Positions 24,272 to 39,000 of a stretch of DNA of 64,000 bases are shown here, one piece after another; position 1 is the first letter of the stretch; the number at the start of each line of letters is the position of its first letter. Where the stretch lies: the NCBI RefSeq assembly GCF_000237925.1, contig NW_017386046.1:496001-560000 (forward strand). Reading direction: 5' to 3'. Under the pieces are notes generated by a model, which was not told the origin of the DNA, ran no database searches, and was given only the letters and a program-made list of their open reading frames with translations. The position numbers and the translations under genes are program-made. The DNA is from Schistosoma mansoni (lineage: Eukaryota > Platyhelminthes > Trematoda > Strigeidida > Schistosomatidae).

Positions 24272-27200
24272 GATCACTCAGTCACGGTTAATGGTGAAAG
24301 GAGGACCCCATCGGTCATTTTAATGGACTTTTTTAATGTGATTCCATTCAGAGATCGGACCAGCGTTTCTTCAACTTTGACCGAAATCCGCAACAGCCTG
24401 GATGATGTAATTCCAAATACTAATCCTATAGCACCATTTATTAGCAAAGTCAGGCAGTTACAGTTAGTTTTCATGAGGATTCCCATGGTATTAAGAAAAC
24501 AAATCAAATTCTTATTACTGGAAGGCTTAGAAGCTTCGTCAGAAATCTCTAACCCACTTTTGTGTATTTTTACACTGTGTCTATGCTTATTGGAATTAAG
24601 CGTTTTGAGAAACTGTGATCGGTCAGACTTAGAAAGTGAAGATATTTGGACAACTATAAAAGAATTAAATCGTTCTGTATTCCCAAAATTATGTGAAAAA
24701 GTCAAGCAACAAAAAACGAATCTGCCTTCACTTTTATCATGGTCATATTGTATGTTAGCATTCACTTTTTATGCTTGTGCAGAGTGGGTACATAATCAAG
24801 GTTGCAAACCTTCACCTTTGTTCTGTGTCCAGAATTCCATAGTCATAGATGAGACTATTTTGGATCATCCAACTGTGCCAAATATATTGCGCCATATTCT
24901 CTATAATCAGGTAAAGAATAGGCCTTATTTTACACCACCTACTTCAAGAACACTATTAGATCTTATATTTTCAAGTGCAATATCTAGCAATGCAGGAATC
25001 TTAATGTCTTGTAAGTATAAAGAAGCGTATAACCTATCTGACTGTTGTATTGAATTCGATGAACCTCCAGTGCAACCTGTCAAAGTTGATGAAGTCAAAG
25101 TTAATCCTAGAGACAAACCACGTCAATTGCCTTCATGTTTTCAAGATAATTTGCAAACAGGTTCCTTCAAAAAAATTCTTTCTAACCTGAGTTTGTTGAA
25201 ACAACTACTTGGAAATTCTGACTCCCATAATTCTTTGCTGGAACCATTGATTTTCAGTTTACGACAGTCACCTTTCATATTGAAACGTTTGAGAAGTTGC
25301 TTGGCAAGTAGTCTAAAACCAAATAACGCTAATGTCTGTTTATATGAGAAAATTTATACCTTACTACTGCAACTGTGGTTTCAAGCTGCTATGGATCGTA
25401 CGTTGCTTAAGAATTTTCCACAATCATATATATGGTTGTGTGGTTTCACTTGCCCGATGTATGAGGTATGTTTTCGTATTTTGACAGTTATTTGATTACA
25501 TGGAGTTTCTGTTGGTTTTCTCCATTAGTATAAAGCTTATATAATGACGTTTAGAGCCACAAGTTGCTTTTTCGTGATGTAAATTGGCGATCAGACTAAA
25601 ACTAGCTTAATAATGTAAATTTGATAAGTAAGTCAAATTCGTGTTGTCACAACCTGTATATTCTATAGTAAAGGTAGTTTAAGTGCTGATGCGGACTTTC
25701 CAGTTTGATTTTGTAGCTCGTTTCACTGCAGCGATAGGTACAGATTTACAGAAAAGAACATCGTATAACCTAACATACTAGTTCATCCTTTAAAGTTGTC
25801 CTACTTCAGAACACCATGATGAAGTGGAATTCACGCAAAAACTTAGTTATAATGGTCATCTTCCATAACAGGATCAAAGTGAACAAGGTAAGGTGAGAAA
25901 ATCCCTGTTAGAAAAAATTGGAATGTACGTACATCTAAATAACTAGCATAAATCTTTAGGTTTTTTGTCGGTTATTCAAGCATGTATTTTCACCGTTAAG
26001 GTTACAAAATATCAACAGTACATATCTCGTTCGTCTCTGTTAGTGTAACTCGTTGTCATCAGTTTATTTGCTTGTCACACCCGAGATGTTCAGAAGGAAT
26101 TATTTGCCGGATACCGTCAGGATTCCTTATATTTTACTTTCAATAATCTTGCTTTGTAGCCTTGAAATAAGGCACTATTTGTGAATTTCCTTTACCTAGT
26201 TCCGTCAAATTAGTTTCTGGTCCCGTCTATAATTAAATATTGGATCTTAAAGTCACTATCAAGAAAAAACGATAAATTCGTGGATGCTTAGGTCATTGCT
26301 AAATGAAAACGAAATTCCTGTTACCCAATAATACATTTGTCTTAAACCACTCACTCAGCACTTATTTTCCAAGCGATCAAATTATCTAGTCTTAGTTTTA
26401 TACTAAATTTGCCAATACTACGTACCATACATAAAATTAAAATGGCTTCCCAGCCATTATTGTTAACTATATTCTGTAAGACTTAACTGATCCTCGTTAC
26501 ATGTTCATAAAAAAGCAAGGCGGATACAATAGCTTAAAAGCCTGTACAATAGTGTCACTATTCAAACTACCAAGCTTCCAATAAGTGTGAAGAAAAACTA
26601 GTATGGAGGGAGGAACAAGAAGATAAATTTCATAAAAAGCAATCAAGGAACAAATGATTGCATTATTAAGGTAAATATTTAGATGTCGCTATAATTTTTG
26701 ATGCTAACTACCGATGATCTAGCGCCGTATAATTCTGACGAGATAATGTCAGTATTTCCTGAATATATGTACGTTATTATGACGCAACTACCTCTGTTAT
26801 TACTCAGTCCTTATAAACCTTTGTTTCATAAGTTCGTCATTACATTGTACGCCGGATTATTGAAAATTAACAACATGTGAAGCTACACGGCAGGGTAATT
26901 TAAGGGTATGTGACTGAAAATGTATCCTTTATCGGATTAGTGCATGCGGTGTTTTATGACATTTTTAAAAATAAAGCACTCACTTATTATTCATTGAAGT
27001 TAATGATACTCCTTTTAATTCTATAGGTAATGAGTATAACTGGATTCTATGATGCTGTTATATGGACTGGACGTTTTCTGACCGCTTATGAGAATATGTT
27101 TAGGTCATCAATTTTTAACTCACCGCACTGGTACCTACAAATGATTACGGATGCAGTGATTGCTATAATAGATCGGTCAGGAAAAGGTTAGTTTACGTTT

Positions 27201-29752
27201 AGTATGATAATTATGAGCAGTACGTCAATATATTTTATTGTTATGTCTTTTAGATGGTCTACTTCTAACCAGAAAGATGTATCCATCTTCTTGTGTTATG
27301 TTATAGGCAGTTGGTCAGAGTCTCCAGATCTATTTTAATGCTAGTTAGCACTCGCTGATAAGGCATATATGTCATTGTTGTTTTGCAACACTAATCGACA
27401 TCACGTGCTAAATTTGTCAGTCAGAATTCCCGTTATAATTTCTTCGCCTCGCGTCCGCTATTTCGTCTGTAGTCTAACGTCCTTAGTCTTGAGCAATCAT
27501 ACGTCCTGACTGACGCAGTCAACCTTAAGCTGACGTAGGCTTGACTACTGTTAACCCATCTATCCACACGCCTTTCTCTATTCTCAACTGTGAATCTGGA
27601 AGAAAAGTCTACACCTTAGCTTCTATCATATTTCAATCACCGAGTACATATCTCAAATACCTATTAGACTCTGTACATAAGTTACAAGCCCACAACGCAC
27701 CCCGAATATAAAATCATACTTCCCATTTAATCGTATCATAAGTCACAGAGAACAGTACATAATTCATTAACAATAATTATGAAACAGTAAAACACATAAC
27801 AATAGTCAGTAGGCACATTGTTGGCTTACAATAAAGGGATATATAGGAATACGATAGTTATTTACTAGTTATACAATAGAAGTATAAATAACGTTAGTCC
27901 GTGAATTAGTCCCAAGAGTTAAACTTTTTTTCGATACTCTCTCTACCACGACAGTAATCTTGAAGGGACTGTCCCCTACTCAGTGATTAAAATTCGTCAC
28001 CCGGTACTGTTATCAGTAAAGTTAGTATGTTGTTGTTTGAGCTGTAGTTGATTTTATTTGGCAATGATCAATATCGTATAATCTAGTCCATAATACTGAT
28101 CAAATCTTTTTGATTTGAATAAAGCAATGACAACAATCATAGCAGAATAATACACATCCATTTATTTTGCAGATTCTCTTCAGCTGCTTATAATCTAGAA
28201 ACAATAGTATGAATTATGTAACGAACGGATGTATATATCTTATATCAAATCAACAGAAAAGTCTTCGTCAGTGGAAATCGGTAAAAAAGTGAATAAAACT
28301 AGAAATAAGGAATGCTCGTACGGTTTATTATTTATGATAACTAATATGAATATTTTATTGGGGAATCTCCGGAAATATACTTCTAGGAACGTAAAACTAG
28401 CGCGAAAATTTAGGTATTAACAACCATAGACAATGGATTGGTTAAAAGGAAAGTAACTGGTAGCATTAAATATGTTATCTGACAAAGTATTAAGAACTGG
28501 GATCACCAGGTTAGTGCAAGACTAAAAATAGTACTTTTTGATAAATGTATCTGGTTTGTCTTGCAATAATGATGGATTTTGCGAAACACAATCAATACAA
28601 AGTTATTTCAAAATTTTGACGCTATGTCCACCACTAAGTAGATAATAAGCAATCGCACTACCAAAGATATTTTGACCTTTCAGTCTCAACTGCTAATATA
28701 TGCGAGACCTGTCGGTCTTTGAGAAACTAGTGCCGAAAGGAACGATCTGTCTACATTGTATTTATTGCATAGAATTGGTTGTTATGGTAGACAAACTGCT
28801 AAGTTAGAAATCCACCGTCTGAAGAAATTACACGCTACGGTCATCAGTTAGGAAAATTCTAATAAGTAAGATAATAAATAAACTTGTTTAGTTCAAATGT
28901 GATGACAATTTTTGAAGACAGTAACACTACGAGTCAGGTGATAATCATTAACATAAACTAAAATGTCAGCTCAACGTGTTAAAGATGTTGACCTATAAAT
29001 TTAGGTACACTAGGTCCAGGTTGATCACATATATGCTGCGTACAATGATACTTCAATTCGTTTCAAAGACTCTGGTCCATTTAATGTTTCAATTCGGTAA
29101 CCTTCAAACACGAATAAGAAGCACATGCCAACGCTTTTGATACGATTCGGTGAAAAATCAGTAGACAATACGGGTTTAACTATGAATATCAAATATAAAC
29201 TAAATAAATGTTTTTTTCATTTATTATGTTATAGGTAGTAAACAGAATATACCATCTGATCAACTGGATGAATTGCTTTGTAGTTGTATGGCTGCAATCG
29301 TCAGACCATTTCATGCTCTCAGAATTGAAGATCACGAAGTTTATGCTGAAATGTCTCGGGCGATTAAAGTTCCCTTAGAATCAATTGTATCACATCTTTC
29401 AAGTTGTTCAGTTATAAAAGAAAGTTCAAGTACAAATATCAAAGAAAAGAAGACAAAAACGACAGAACCAATAAGTGCAACTATAAGTTTTAGATTAAAA
29501 GATTTCATAGTTCATCATCTCATATTTCCAATGATCAGAGCATGTGACAAATGGGCAATGGGACAAGCAAAGTTGGGTATAAAACCACATTGTGCAAAAG
29601 CTCTTCTTAATCAACTTATTATTGACGCGAAAATTCGAAATGAAAACTTTGAAGGCCCTCCTCAAATCGCACAAAAGTTGGATATCGTTAGACCACCTGC
29701 TGTAGGTGGTTTGCATGTGGCGGAAAAACTATCGTTAAAGCGAAAACGATAA
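24272..29752 (+). CDS. Unidentified helical protein, last three exons (623 aa to stop)
   Basis: Exons 24272-25465, 27027-27186 and 29235-29752 join in frame (1194+160+518 nt) with GT-AG junctions: acceptors TTTCAG, TCTATAG and TTATAG, and donors GAG/GTATGT and AAAG/GTTAG. The product is largely alpha-helical and leucine-rich (for example LCIFTLCLCLLELSVLRNC, KILSNLSLLKQLLGN). It has a lysine/serine-rich linker (KESSSTNIKEKKTKTTE) in the last exon and ends in KLSLKRKR, which could be a nuclear localisation signal. I do not recognise the family; repeat-helical scaffold proteins are a reasonable guess. The frame stays open upstream to an ATG at 24149, but the strong acceptor at 24271 suggests an internal exon with the N-terminus further upstream. 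An AATAAA at 29812-29817 lies 60 nt past the stop. It converges with TIMELESS. Confidence 0.75.
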
Positions 29753-29811
29753 AATTTCTCATGTACAGCTGTAAAAAATGTGGTAATTTAGAAATTTCTA
29801 ACTCTTATGAG

Positions 29812-29817
29812 AATAAA
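29812..29817 (+). terminator. Candidate poly(A) signal of the 24272-29752 gene
   Basis: AATAAA 60 nt downstream of the TAA at 29750-29752, in the 273-bp interval between two convergent genes. Confidence 0.55.
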
Positions 29818-29959
29818 AATGTATATACGAATAGCTGGTTTCTCGAAAGTTCACATGTACAACGGGCAGATGTAAGGAGTCACAGATAAAAGACTCCATC
29901 CTTTAAACTTGTAAATGTGGCCAGAAGAAAACGGTTTTTTCCTTATTAGGTGAATTTTT

Positions 29960-29965
29960 TTTATT
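29960..29965 (-). terminator. Candidate poly(A) signal of TIMELESS
   Basis: TTTATT on the plus strand (AATAAA on the minus strand) about 60 nt past the TIMELESS stop at 30028-30026. Another AATAAA overlaps the stop codon itself. Confidence 0.4.
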
Positions 29966-30025
29966 TAAGAAGTACATAGGAATAATGAAAAAGTATGTAA
30001 TTAAGAGATAATAAATAATTTCATT

Positions 30026-33000
30026 TTATTCAGAATCTGAAGATAATATTTTCACTCTACGAAATACACCCCCAACATGTTCATCATTCTTAGGATGTCG
30101 TATTTCCATTTGTCTATATTTCCAAAACAAGAAAAAAACTTTCTTAAAAAAACACAATCAGGATGTAAAAAGTAACACAAATCAACAGCACATATATATT
30201 TAGCAGTGACAAAACAAATCCTAATAAACTTGTTAAATTAAGGATTGTGGTTTTACACACAGATCTAAGATATTAAGTTAAAAAAAACTCATAATACTGT
30301 AATCATAAAAACAAGGAAGCAAAATAAACAAAAGCATGAATTTTATTCTTATTAAGAAACTCCAAGTGTAATTGTTAAGAGCTTGAATATTCAAGATTAA
30401 TAGTTGTGCGAAAGGGTTGCGTAAAATGTGGAAATGTAATTAGGAGGAAATATGGGAACAGAATTAAGTTTGTTGAGAGTAAAAGCGCAGGATAAACGAT
30501 TTAGAATATTGGAAATTAAGACCATGTTAGAAGAAAAGATCTCATAAGTTCATTTTGTATATACAATTTTGGCTTGTTTAGATTTATGGTGAAATTTCAG
30601 CAATACTACTGTGACAAAAGTTCATTGTTCTAGACTAGTGACAAGCACGCAACGTTATCCACTCAAGCATCCCAAGGTATAACAGAAAGGTTTCATGTAT
30701 TATATGATCTCTCATCGAGCGAAACAATTAAGCAACTTTCACTTGTCATGAGTATCAGTTAAGCCAGGGGACAAAAAATATCAATATTAAGATTTAGTTC
30801 TGAGTTGAGACAGTCATCAAAATGATTTAATACCTTAATAACTTTAAAGATTTTTTTACTGATAAAAAGGTGTACGAATTCAAATTAATTATATCCAAAA
30901 CGCGAAATAAAGCCAATTAATTCCAAGAATATGTAAGATTCACTGTTATGCAGTCTCCGGTTTTTCCCTAAGAACCTATCACTGGTTTAAACATGTACAA
31001 TTTGTTCAGAAAAATACGTTAAAGGATAAATGATGTGGACACAAAACCATATAATTGGAATACTTACGACTCTGAATGATAAGTATCATGACCGTCTTCA
31101 TTCTCATCATCTGAGGACAATAGACGCCTTCTCTTTTGAACTGGGATTTTCGGAGACCTTTGTGAAATATAGAGTAAACAGAATAGAAAATGTTATATTT
31201 CAATCCCCCAGCATGAGCATATCCGAGAATAGAGTTCTAAAGTGTAGTAGAATAAGGATCAAAATCAAACTCTGGCAGTCAGTGCTTATTTTGATCATGA
31301 AATGAATATTTGGTAATTGACGTTATTATCTGGTTAACGTTTCGTTCCATAAGTAGATACTACTGAATACCAACTTGCGATTCGACTTCAAATAAGCGAT
31401 TTCCATTAACACACTTTGATGTAGGGAAATTATTACTAGATTTAATATCAACAATTGAATCAGGAAGAAGTCGTGCACCATAGATGTAGAAACCATACAT
31501 AATAGTTGGGTTCTGTATTAACCAACGCACATCTTATTTTAGTTCTATGAAGCGATGTTTACTCTTGTTCATGTACTAGAGAAGCACTTTCTTGTTTTTA
31601 TCTGTTTGAAATTTTTAGAATTACGATGATCATTTCACAGAGCTTATATGTAAGCACAGGGAAACTCGTGTGTAAAACAGTAAAATTATAAACGAAAAAT
31701 TATCATAAAAATAACTGTCAAGGGATGCCTTTTCAACGTTTCCTCATTTACATAAAACAACCAGTATTGTTATTTATTTCAGCAACTGATTGTTTTTCAA
31801 GAGTCACATTCATACCAGCTCCGGAGTGGGATGATGAATTAGAGATACGAGAAACTCAACTGAATATCTAAGGAAATTCTATACAGTCTAGTACTTATGA
31901 GTAAACGTTTACGCAAACTTATGGACATCATATCCCAGTTTACACACTGCCTAATTTTTAATGGTTTTTTCATAATGGAGTTTTATAAACATAAAAACAA
32001 ACAGCCACTATGACATTTTTGAACACCGTATAACTATGTGTACATGATACAATGTTATTAGATCTACATTTACCCTAATTCTGAGTTTGGAGAAACTGCT
32101 CCAGAGATATAATCATCTTGAGTATGATTCACATAGGTAATGTGTTCCATTTGATCAGATGGTCTATCTGATTCAACCAACTGATTAATATATTCAGGAC
32201 TGGTACTTTTATTTGTTTTATTTTCTGAATCTGAGCTGTGTGAAGTACTTGCTTCTTCTTCATATGATGAATTCATAGATCGTTCATCATCTGATGTTGA
32301 TGAAGAAGGTTTTTTCTTGCGACTCTTGCTTTTCTTTGATCCTTTTGAAACATCCATATCCACATTTTGCATTTTTTCAGGTTTCCTTTTATAGACAGCT
32401 CTTTTAAGTTGATTCTCATTATCCACTAGACCAAGTTCAAGAATTTTAGCAGCTACTACACGTCTGGCACGAATAGGTGGAATATACTTGCCCGATTGAT
32501 TTTCATCCATAATTAATTCTTGTTCCAAACAACGTTGAACAGCTAAATCATGGTCTACCTTTATTTCATTCATGATTTCAGTTAGCATATCTAAAAGTAG
32601 ACGTAAAAATAAATCACGAAACACAATAAAAGTTAAGAATGGACAATTAGTTTTATTTACAATTAATATTAGAAGTATACATTTTATTTTGGTAAAAACT
32701 TTACATAGACCTTAAAATGAAAAGTACCACGAGTGAAAAACACTGTAAATGTAAGCTTAAAAACTGTATAGATGATATGGATTCTTACTTTTTGAACCTT
32801 TGTGTAACTCGACTATGTCTCTTAGTCGAGCTATCTCCTGTTCAGTCCACTCACTGGATTCTCCATTGTTGAGCAAACGTCGATTTCGTCCACTAAGAGG
32901 TTTAGGGGGACGAACTCTAAAATGTTCATCAATAATGAATTTTATGGTTTGCGTTATACGGAATTCAAAGGTGTTGAACTTATACATAAAAATTCTAATA

Positions 33001-36000
33001 TTTTCTAAATCAAATTCCTTAAAAGTAATTAGCAGTACTTAAAGTATAAAAAATTCGATTGATTGCCTATTTGCACCGAAATGAACATATTAGAGCAAAA
33101 GCATGTGCGTGAAAATGTTTTAAAGACAAATCATCCGTCCTATAAAAAAGCAACCTTACTCAATATACACGAATATGCCATTTAATTCTGAAATTTGATC
33201 TACGTTCACCATTTCAATAATCAGTCATTCTCTCACCTGCTTCGAGAATTTTGCATTTTGGTGTTCATTAGAAACAGCACTGCAGATTCATATAATGCAA
33301 TCTAATATTTATGCAAAAGGGAAGTTAGTACGGTCTTTCCTATCCGACTATCTGCCAAATTAAACGATTTAATCGAAACTGCTCCTACTTGTATATTCAA
33401 TCAATCAATAAACAACACGATTTTAATTTTAAGCTACTTAGACATGTATGTAAAGAGTGGTTTTTTTTTACTAAATGTCAATACTTTGTAGTCGTAGCCC
33501 AATTACTACCTTCTGATATTCCACAGTGAATGAAATATAAAGTTTTGGAAGGACCTATTATATTTAATTTTAATTCGTGTATTATCAGAAAAAATTCGCA
33601 CCTATTATCCTCATAATCCTGCCGAACATTTTATAACTTGTTATTAATACTTCTACAAATGAAACTAAATTTAGAGACATAATGTTAACTGAATCAAAGC
33701 TGCTTAACTAATGTAAAGACATGATAGAGTTAACTGAGAATGTTGATGTTGTATGTGGGGTTTGAACTTATCCAGCCTTATAATCTAAAATAGTACTACT
33801 AAACTACACAGGCGGTGACTCGTCTCATGTACGACTGTGATATTTACAATTAACCGATCACTGAGTGGTGACCAATATTATTTTAGCTTAGTGTCTCTTA
33901 GTGTTGATTAAATATGCACGAAGTATTAGGTTGTTGTTTGTTCAGAATAAAATAACAAAACAAATATTTTAGAGGAAAATAATAAATTAACTAACGTAAT
34001 TTCTTTGAGTTGTTTCAGTGATGTAATCAAGCCCAATGTAATCAATCTAGCAACAATTTGTCGACGAGTTTTACTGGAATCGGAAAAATATTTGACTAAT
34101 AGATCAGCTAAATCGTTACCTATTAAATTAATTTTAGAAAGAGAAAAACACTTGTTTCATCCCATCAAAAAGACATGTGATTATGAAAACTTATTCATTC
34201 CATTACAATCATAGCCTTCGATTAATCTACATCTATATTTCGAATCTAACTTCAATCAAAACTTTTTCCACAAAGAGGAGGTATATTGTACCGCTTTCTA
34301 AATAACTAATTGTTTTCAGATTGTAACCAACTGTTGAACAGAATTCGCCAAAGAAATAAATCACTGCTACATTCATTGTTCCTGCTTTAATTAACATTGT
34401 TTTTATGATAGACAGTGTTCACATGTAGAACCACATACAATTTCTAATCATGAATAACTAACTAGGTTTGGCTGAATGTTTTCAGAATTGCATTACTTGT
34501 TTCCAACAACATACTGGCCTAAACGGATTATATACATCCAAATTATTATCATTTCCCTATACCATCCAATGTAAATAAAATATTCTTAATAAATTAGCTA
34601 ACAAAAGAAAACCTACACATGGAATACGAATAAGAAAACCCATTTTGTTCGAGAATCTTATCAAGAAATAAATAACATACCAGAAGGTACAGGGTCATGA
34701 CGATAAGCTTCAAATAGCTGAGTTAATTCTTTATCATGTTCACTGGTCCAGTGAATAGTCTTCTTACTGTAAAAAAATTTTGAATTCTTTAAGAAATAAT
34801 TCGTTTACTGTAGCCGAACTGTTAACGTGAACAAATAAGTGGGAATAAGCAAACAAACGGAAACGATTATACCATTTCACGAGAGGAAAATTGTTATTTT
34901 TCCTATGATATTGTAGACTGTATTTCCAACATAAGTTAAGGTACAAACATGTATGATATATAAATAGTGTTAACTTACTTGCTCTCAAAAGTACCATATC
35001 CTTGGACTGTCTCATAACTTTCTTTAGGAGTTTTAAAGAAAAGAGTTTCAATTAGAATATAATTGTTTCTCTCTTCAGCTTCAAAGAATTTTCTTAAAAT
35101 ATATTTAATGAGATTGGCTAATTCCTGATAAATTATAACAGGAAAAAAACAACAAAAACCTAATAATTCAATTTGTAACATGAATTACTGATAAAGATGA
35201 TGTTGTGCTAATGAGGTATGACAACTTGGACCGATGCATATATGTGCTTGTTCCTACGTTGTAGATGACTGATAAAGATGACTATATGAGACTTTAATAA
35301 ACGACTCATATTTCTCAACTATCATCCTAAATAAGTATAACAAGTATCAATTAAATCAAAATAATTTTAGTGAAACAAATTCTCTTAAAATCATTCATTC
35401 AGAAAAATATGAAAAAGTAAACACTTTCAAAAACAACAACTCTTTATGAACACGGTGTATACCAATCTAATTATGGGTGTTATATCCCGAAGCGATATAA
35501 TAGGGTAGGAAAGGTTGAACACAAGTAGCCAGTAGACAAAGAGGCCTAATAAAATGAAATGGTTGTTTTGAACGCAAGTTCGTTTGGTCTGTCTCTACAC
35601 CGTACCGTTCAAAACAGGTACAGTTGAAAGCTTAGCATATAAACAAATTAACACTGAGGAATGAAACCTATTTTAGTAGTCTAACATCGTAATGTCTATT
35701 CAAAAAACCATCCCATGTGAAAATAGTTAATCGTTCAATTAAGGATAATGTATAGGAAAGAGGATTTGTTACTTAGCCAGTTATGACTGGGTTGTGAATT
35801 AGAACAGGAAACATAAAAATGCAATTGTAGAACCATTATTACTCATCGCCTGTACGTTTTGAGGAAGGTTATTTATACTTATCGAAGTCTTTTATTCAAA
35901 GTTCAGCAGCTGAAGTGAGGAATGCTATATTAAATAACTGTGTCAACAGCTAAATGATCATCCACAATATCGAATAAGGAAATGCTTCATTGTATGAAAG

Positions 36001-39000
36001 CAGACAGACACCTATAATGAGTAATAAAGTTCCATAATCAAAAACAAAATAGTATACTCGGGTTAAAGATAAATCTTAGTATTAAGGTTAGAGAACTCAT
36101 GAAGACACGTTTGAACCCTCAATCTAATAGTCTAAATTATGTGTTGAAATCACTGAGCCATAGTTCTGTTAAAAAGACAAATGATACTTTTATGAAACTG
36201 TCGATATTGACTTTGGTAACCATTGTAGCAACTGTTAAGCTTGGTTTATAACTTCTTATGTTGTTACTAACGCTAGTGACATCAATCCATAAAATACAAT
36301 TTCAAACTTTCTATAAACAAGCTGCCAATAATACAATAGAACTTTCAAACACCAGACTCTTATCGAAACTGAATAAAATACTTCACCCATAAAAACTCAA
36401 GCATCTAACGCTACATAGAGGTGTGTTTTTGAGACACAAACATATCTAAATAATTTTTATCCTCTTGGTTATTCGAAATAAATATTATCGTAAATGTTGA
36501 ATAAAAGATTGCCTAAGTTGATTGTAATAAGTAATATAACAGCGAAAACATATACTGTACAAAAGTGACTTCCACATAAAAATGGTCATTATATACTCAC
36601 TTTAAATTCTGGCGAAGTAGCTAAAGCACGATCATGTAAAAATTTCTGAAATACTCGAAATAAGCGTAATTGAAAAAAGCAACCAGTTAATCTTTCTTTT
36701 ACAGCCAATCGATGAATAGTATGTACAATTGCGCGATTAACTGATTCAGGATTATTATCGTAATCCTCTAAAAGTAAACTAAGTAATGTAGATAGTATTC
36801 ATTAATTGGCTACACAAACGGATTGTAATACTTATATATAAGAATATCAAAACAATCACATTCACTAAACACTAAAAATAATCATACCAAACATTTTTTG
36901 GATTATCAAAAACAACTTTTCTCTTTTTCTTCCCCGTGACACTAGCTTGAACTTAAATACACGTAAATATGACAATCAGATACAGATCTGTCCATCTACG
37001 TACGGTATTAGCAAGAATTTTAGTTATGATTTATTGTATGTCAAACTCTGAATTCTACAGCTCAATATCATCATTATTCTAATCGGTCTTACTTGAATAC
37101 AATATCATAACGAAATTATTGATAAACTCACTACAAAGTGTACGTCAGTTCTGGATGTAATTAAAAGACAAGAAAAGTTTCTGTTTTACAATTGGACATC
37201 TGGACACTTAAGTGATAATGTTTAGCAAATTCATAAAATGTGATCATTTATTTCACTGATAACAGTATAGTGATTTTTATAAGTGGCGATAATTGAATTA
37301 TGTTAGAATGGAACATAATAGAGGACATCAACACTTGACAGGGACTATTATCTACTTTTCTTAATAGAAATAAACAGTCTTGAGTTTTATTTAGTTAATA
37401 TTATGAGCAGGGGCAACGTTACTTAGTTTTCTATTCAAAGACCTTTGAAAACAGAAAAAAACCCTATTAAGTGGAGAACCAATTAACATATAAGGAACAA
37501 AAAATAACATGAAGCTTGAATCACTATTGATACATTAAACCTATGAAAAGGTGTGCAGAGGTGACTAGATGATCAAAGTAACCAATATTTGACCATTGCA
37601 TTGGAGCTTCAAATCCTATTGGATCTATTTAGATTAGGACTACCGATGAGCACTACTAACTAAACTGTGAATAAGTTTAACTAAAAACTGAACATGTATG
37701 TTTGTATTTGGCTAATGAGTTGCATCCAATTAATTAATTAATTACAACTGCATGCTATTCGCAGATTTTACGTGAGGGCTTGTCATAATATATGCACTGC
37801 ATTGTTGTTACAACAGTGAATACCTTGTGAAGCTGTTATTTTCCCATCAATTAAAATATAAATATTGTTTATTTCAAACATTGTGTAAAATTTACATTTG
37901 AAATAATAATAATATCAGAAGAGAGTTTTATGGAGATTTTAGTAATTTTATATAGTTGAAATCATAAGTTATTTGAAGCTAGGCCACCACGGAAAACCTG
38001 GAAGCACTGGACGGCCGTTTCGTTCTATTGTGAGACTCCTTAGCAGTGAGCATCCACGATCCCGCCTCGCAAGATTCGGACCCAAGACCTATCAGTCTCG
38101 CGCGCGAAATACCGGCTTAGTGGTTAAGCTGTGGAAACACCAGTGACATCTATTAGTAATTTAAACCAAAGGGTTCCAAAAAACCAATGGATTTCTTCTA
38201 AGTCTATTTCATTGATTGATTCTCGTAAACTCATCCCATCAGGCTCTGAACACGACGAAGAGCGAAAACAAATCAGATGTAAGTTAACCAAAAGTTTAAG
38301 GAACGATTGTGAGCAGTGGTGGGCAACGAAAGCAAAAAAGATGGAAAAGGCAGAGACTGTAGGCAACACCAGACAACTCTTCAGACTAATAAGAGAAACT
38401 GGAATTAAGAAGTCAAGTGTAAGCGAGACGATCTCCCAAAAAGAAGATACTCTTATCTGCTCTCAGCCCAGACGTTTAGAACGATGGGCGGAACACTTTA
38501 GAGAACAGTTTAGCCAGCCTTCAGCTACTCTACAACTACCCACCATTCCCAAATAGTCTGAATAGAACATTGAAGTAGGTCCCTCAACTCTATTTGAAGT
38601 TCAAAAGGCTGTAGCGGTTAGGTTGACTAATACTTTAGCTAAAATCCGGGAGTTGGACGTAATCCTATCTGACTGGTCACAATCGTTGATTGCCTCAATA
38701 TATAGGAAGGGGTGAAATTCATTCTGTGATAACCACAGAGGGATTAGTTTGACTAATATAGCATCTAAAATACTTGCCTCAATAATTATCGGACGCCTAA
38801 CAAAGACTCATGAACTACAAACACGAGAAAATCAGACTGGCTTCAGATCTGGTCGTGGCTGCATCGACCACATATTCACTATTCATCAGGTTCTAGAACA
38901 CAGACATGCTTATTGGCGTCCGACAATGATAGTTTTTCTTGACTTAAAAGCAGTATCTGACTCTAGACCAATAGGTTCTGTGGCAGTGCCTGCCACTGAA

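Noticed and set aside
31786-31871. Exon-like plus-strand stretch after a TTTCAG acceptor, ending in a stop (reads FIPAPEWDDELEIRETQLN)
   Set aside because: It looks coding-like, but no plus-strand exon precedes it: the nearby plus-strand gene already ends at 29752. The minus-strand reading (52 nt) would break the TIMELESS phase. Left as unexplained rather than annotated.
32070-32590. Stop at 32070 as the end of TIMELESS
   Set aside because: A GTAAAT donor just before the stop joins in phase to two further exons with a family-like acidic tail. The longer form is preferred, the shorter kept as a possible isoform.
34005-34214. 69-codon plus-strand frame
   Set aside because: Antisense shadow of TIMELESS exon 17, whose minus-strand reading fits the family and the splice phases.
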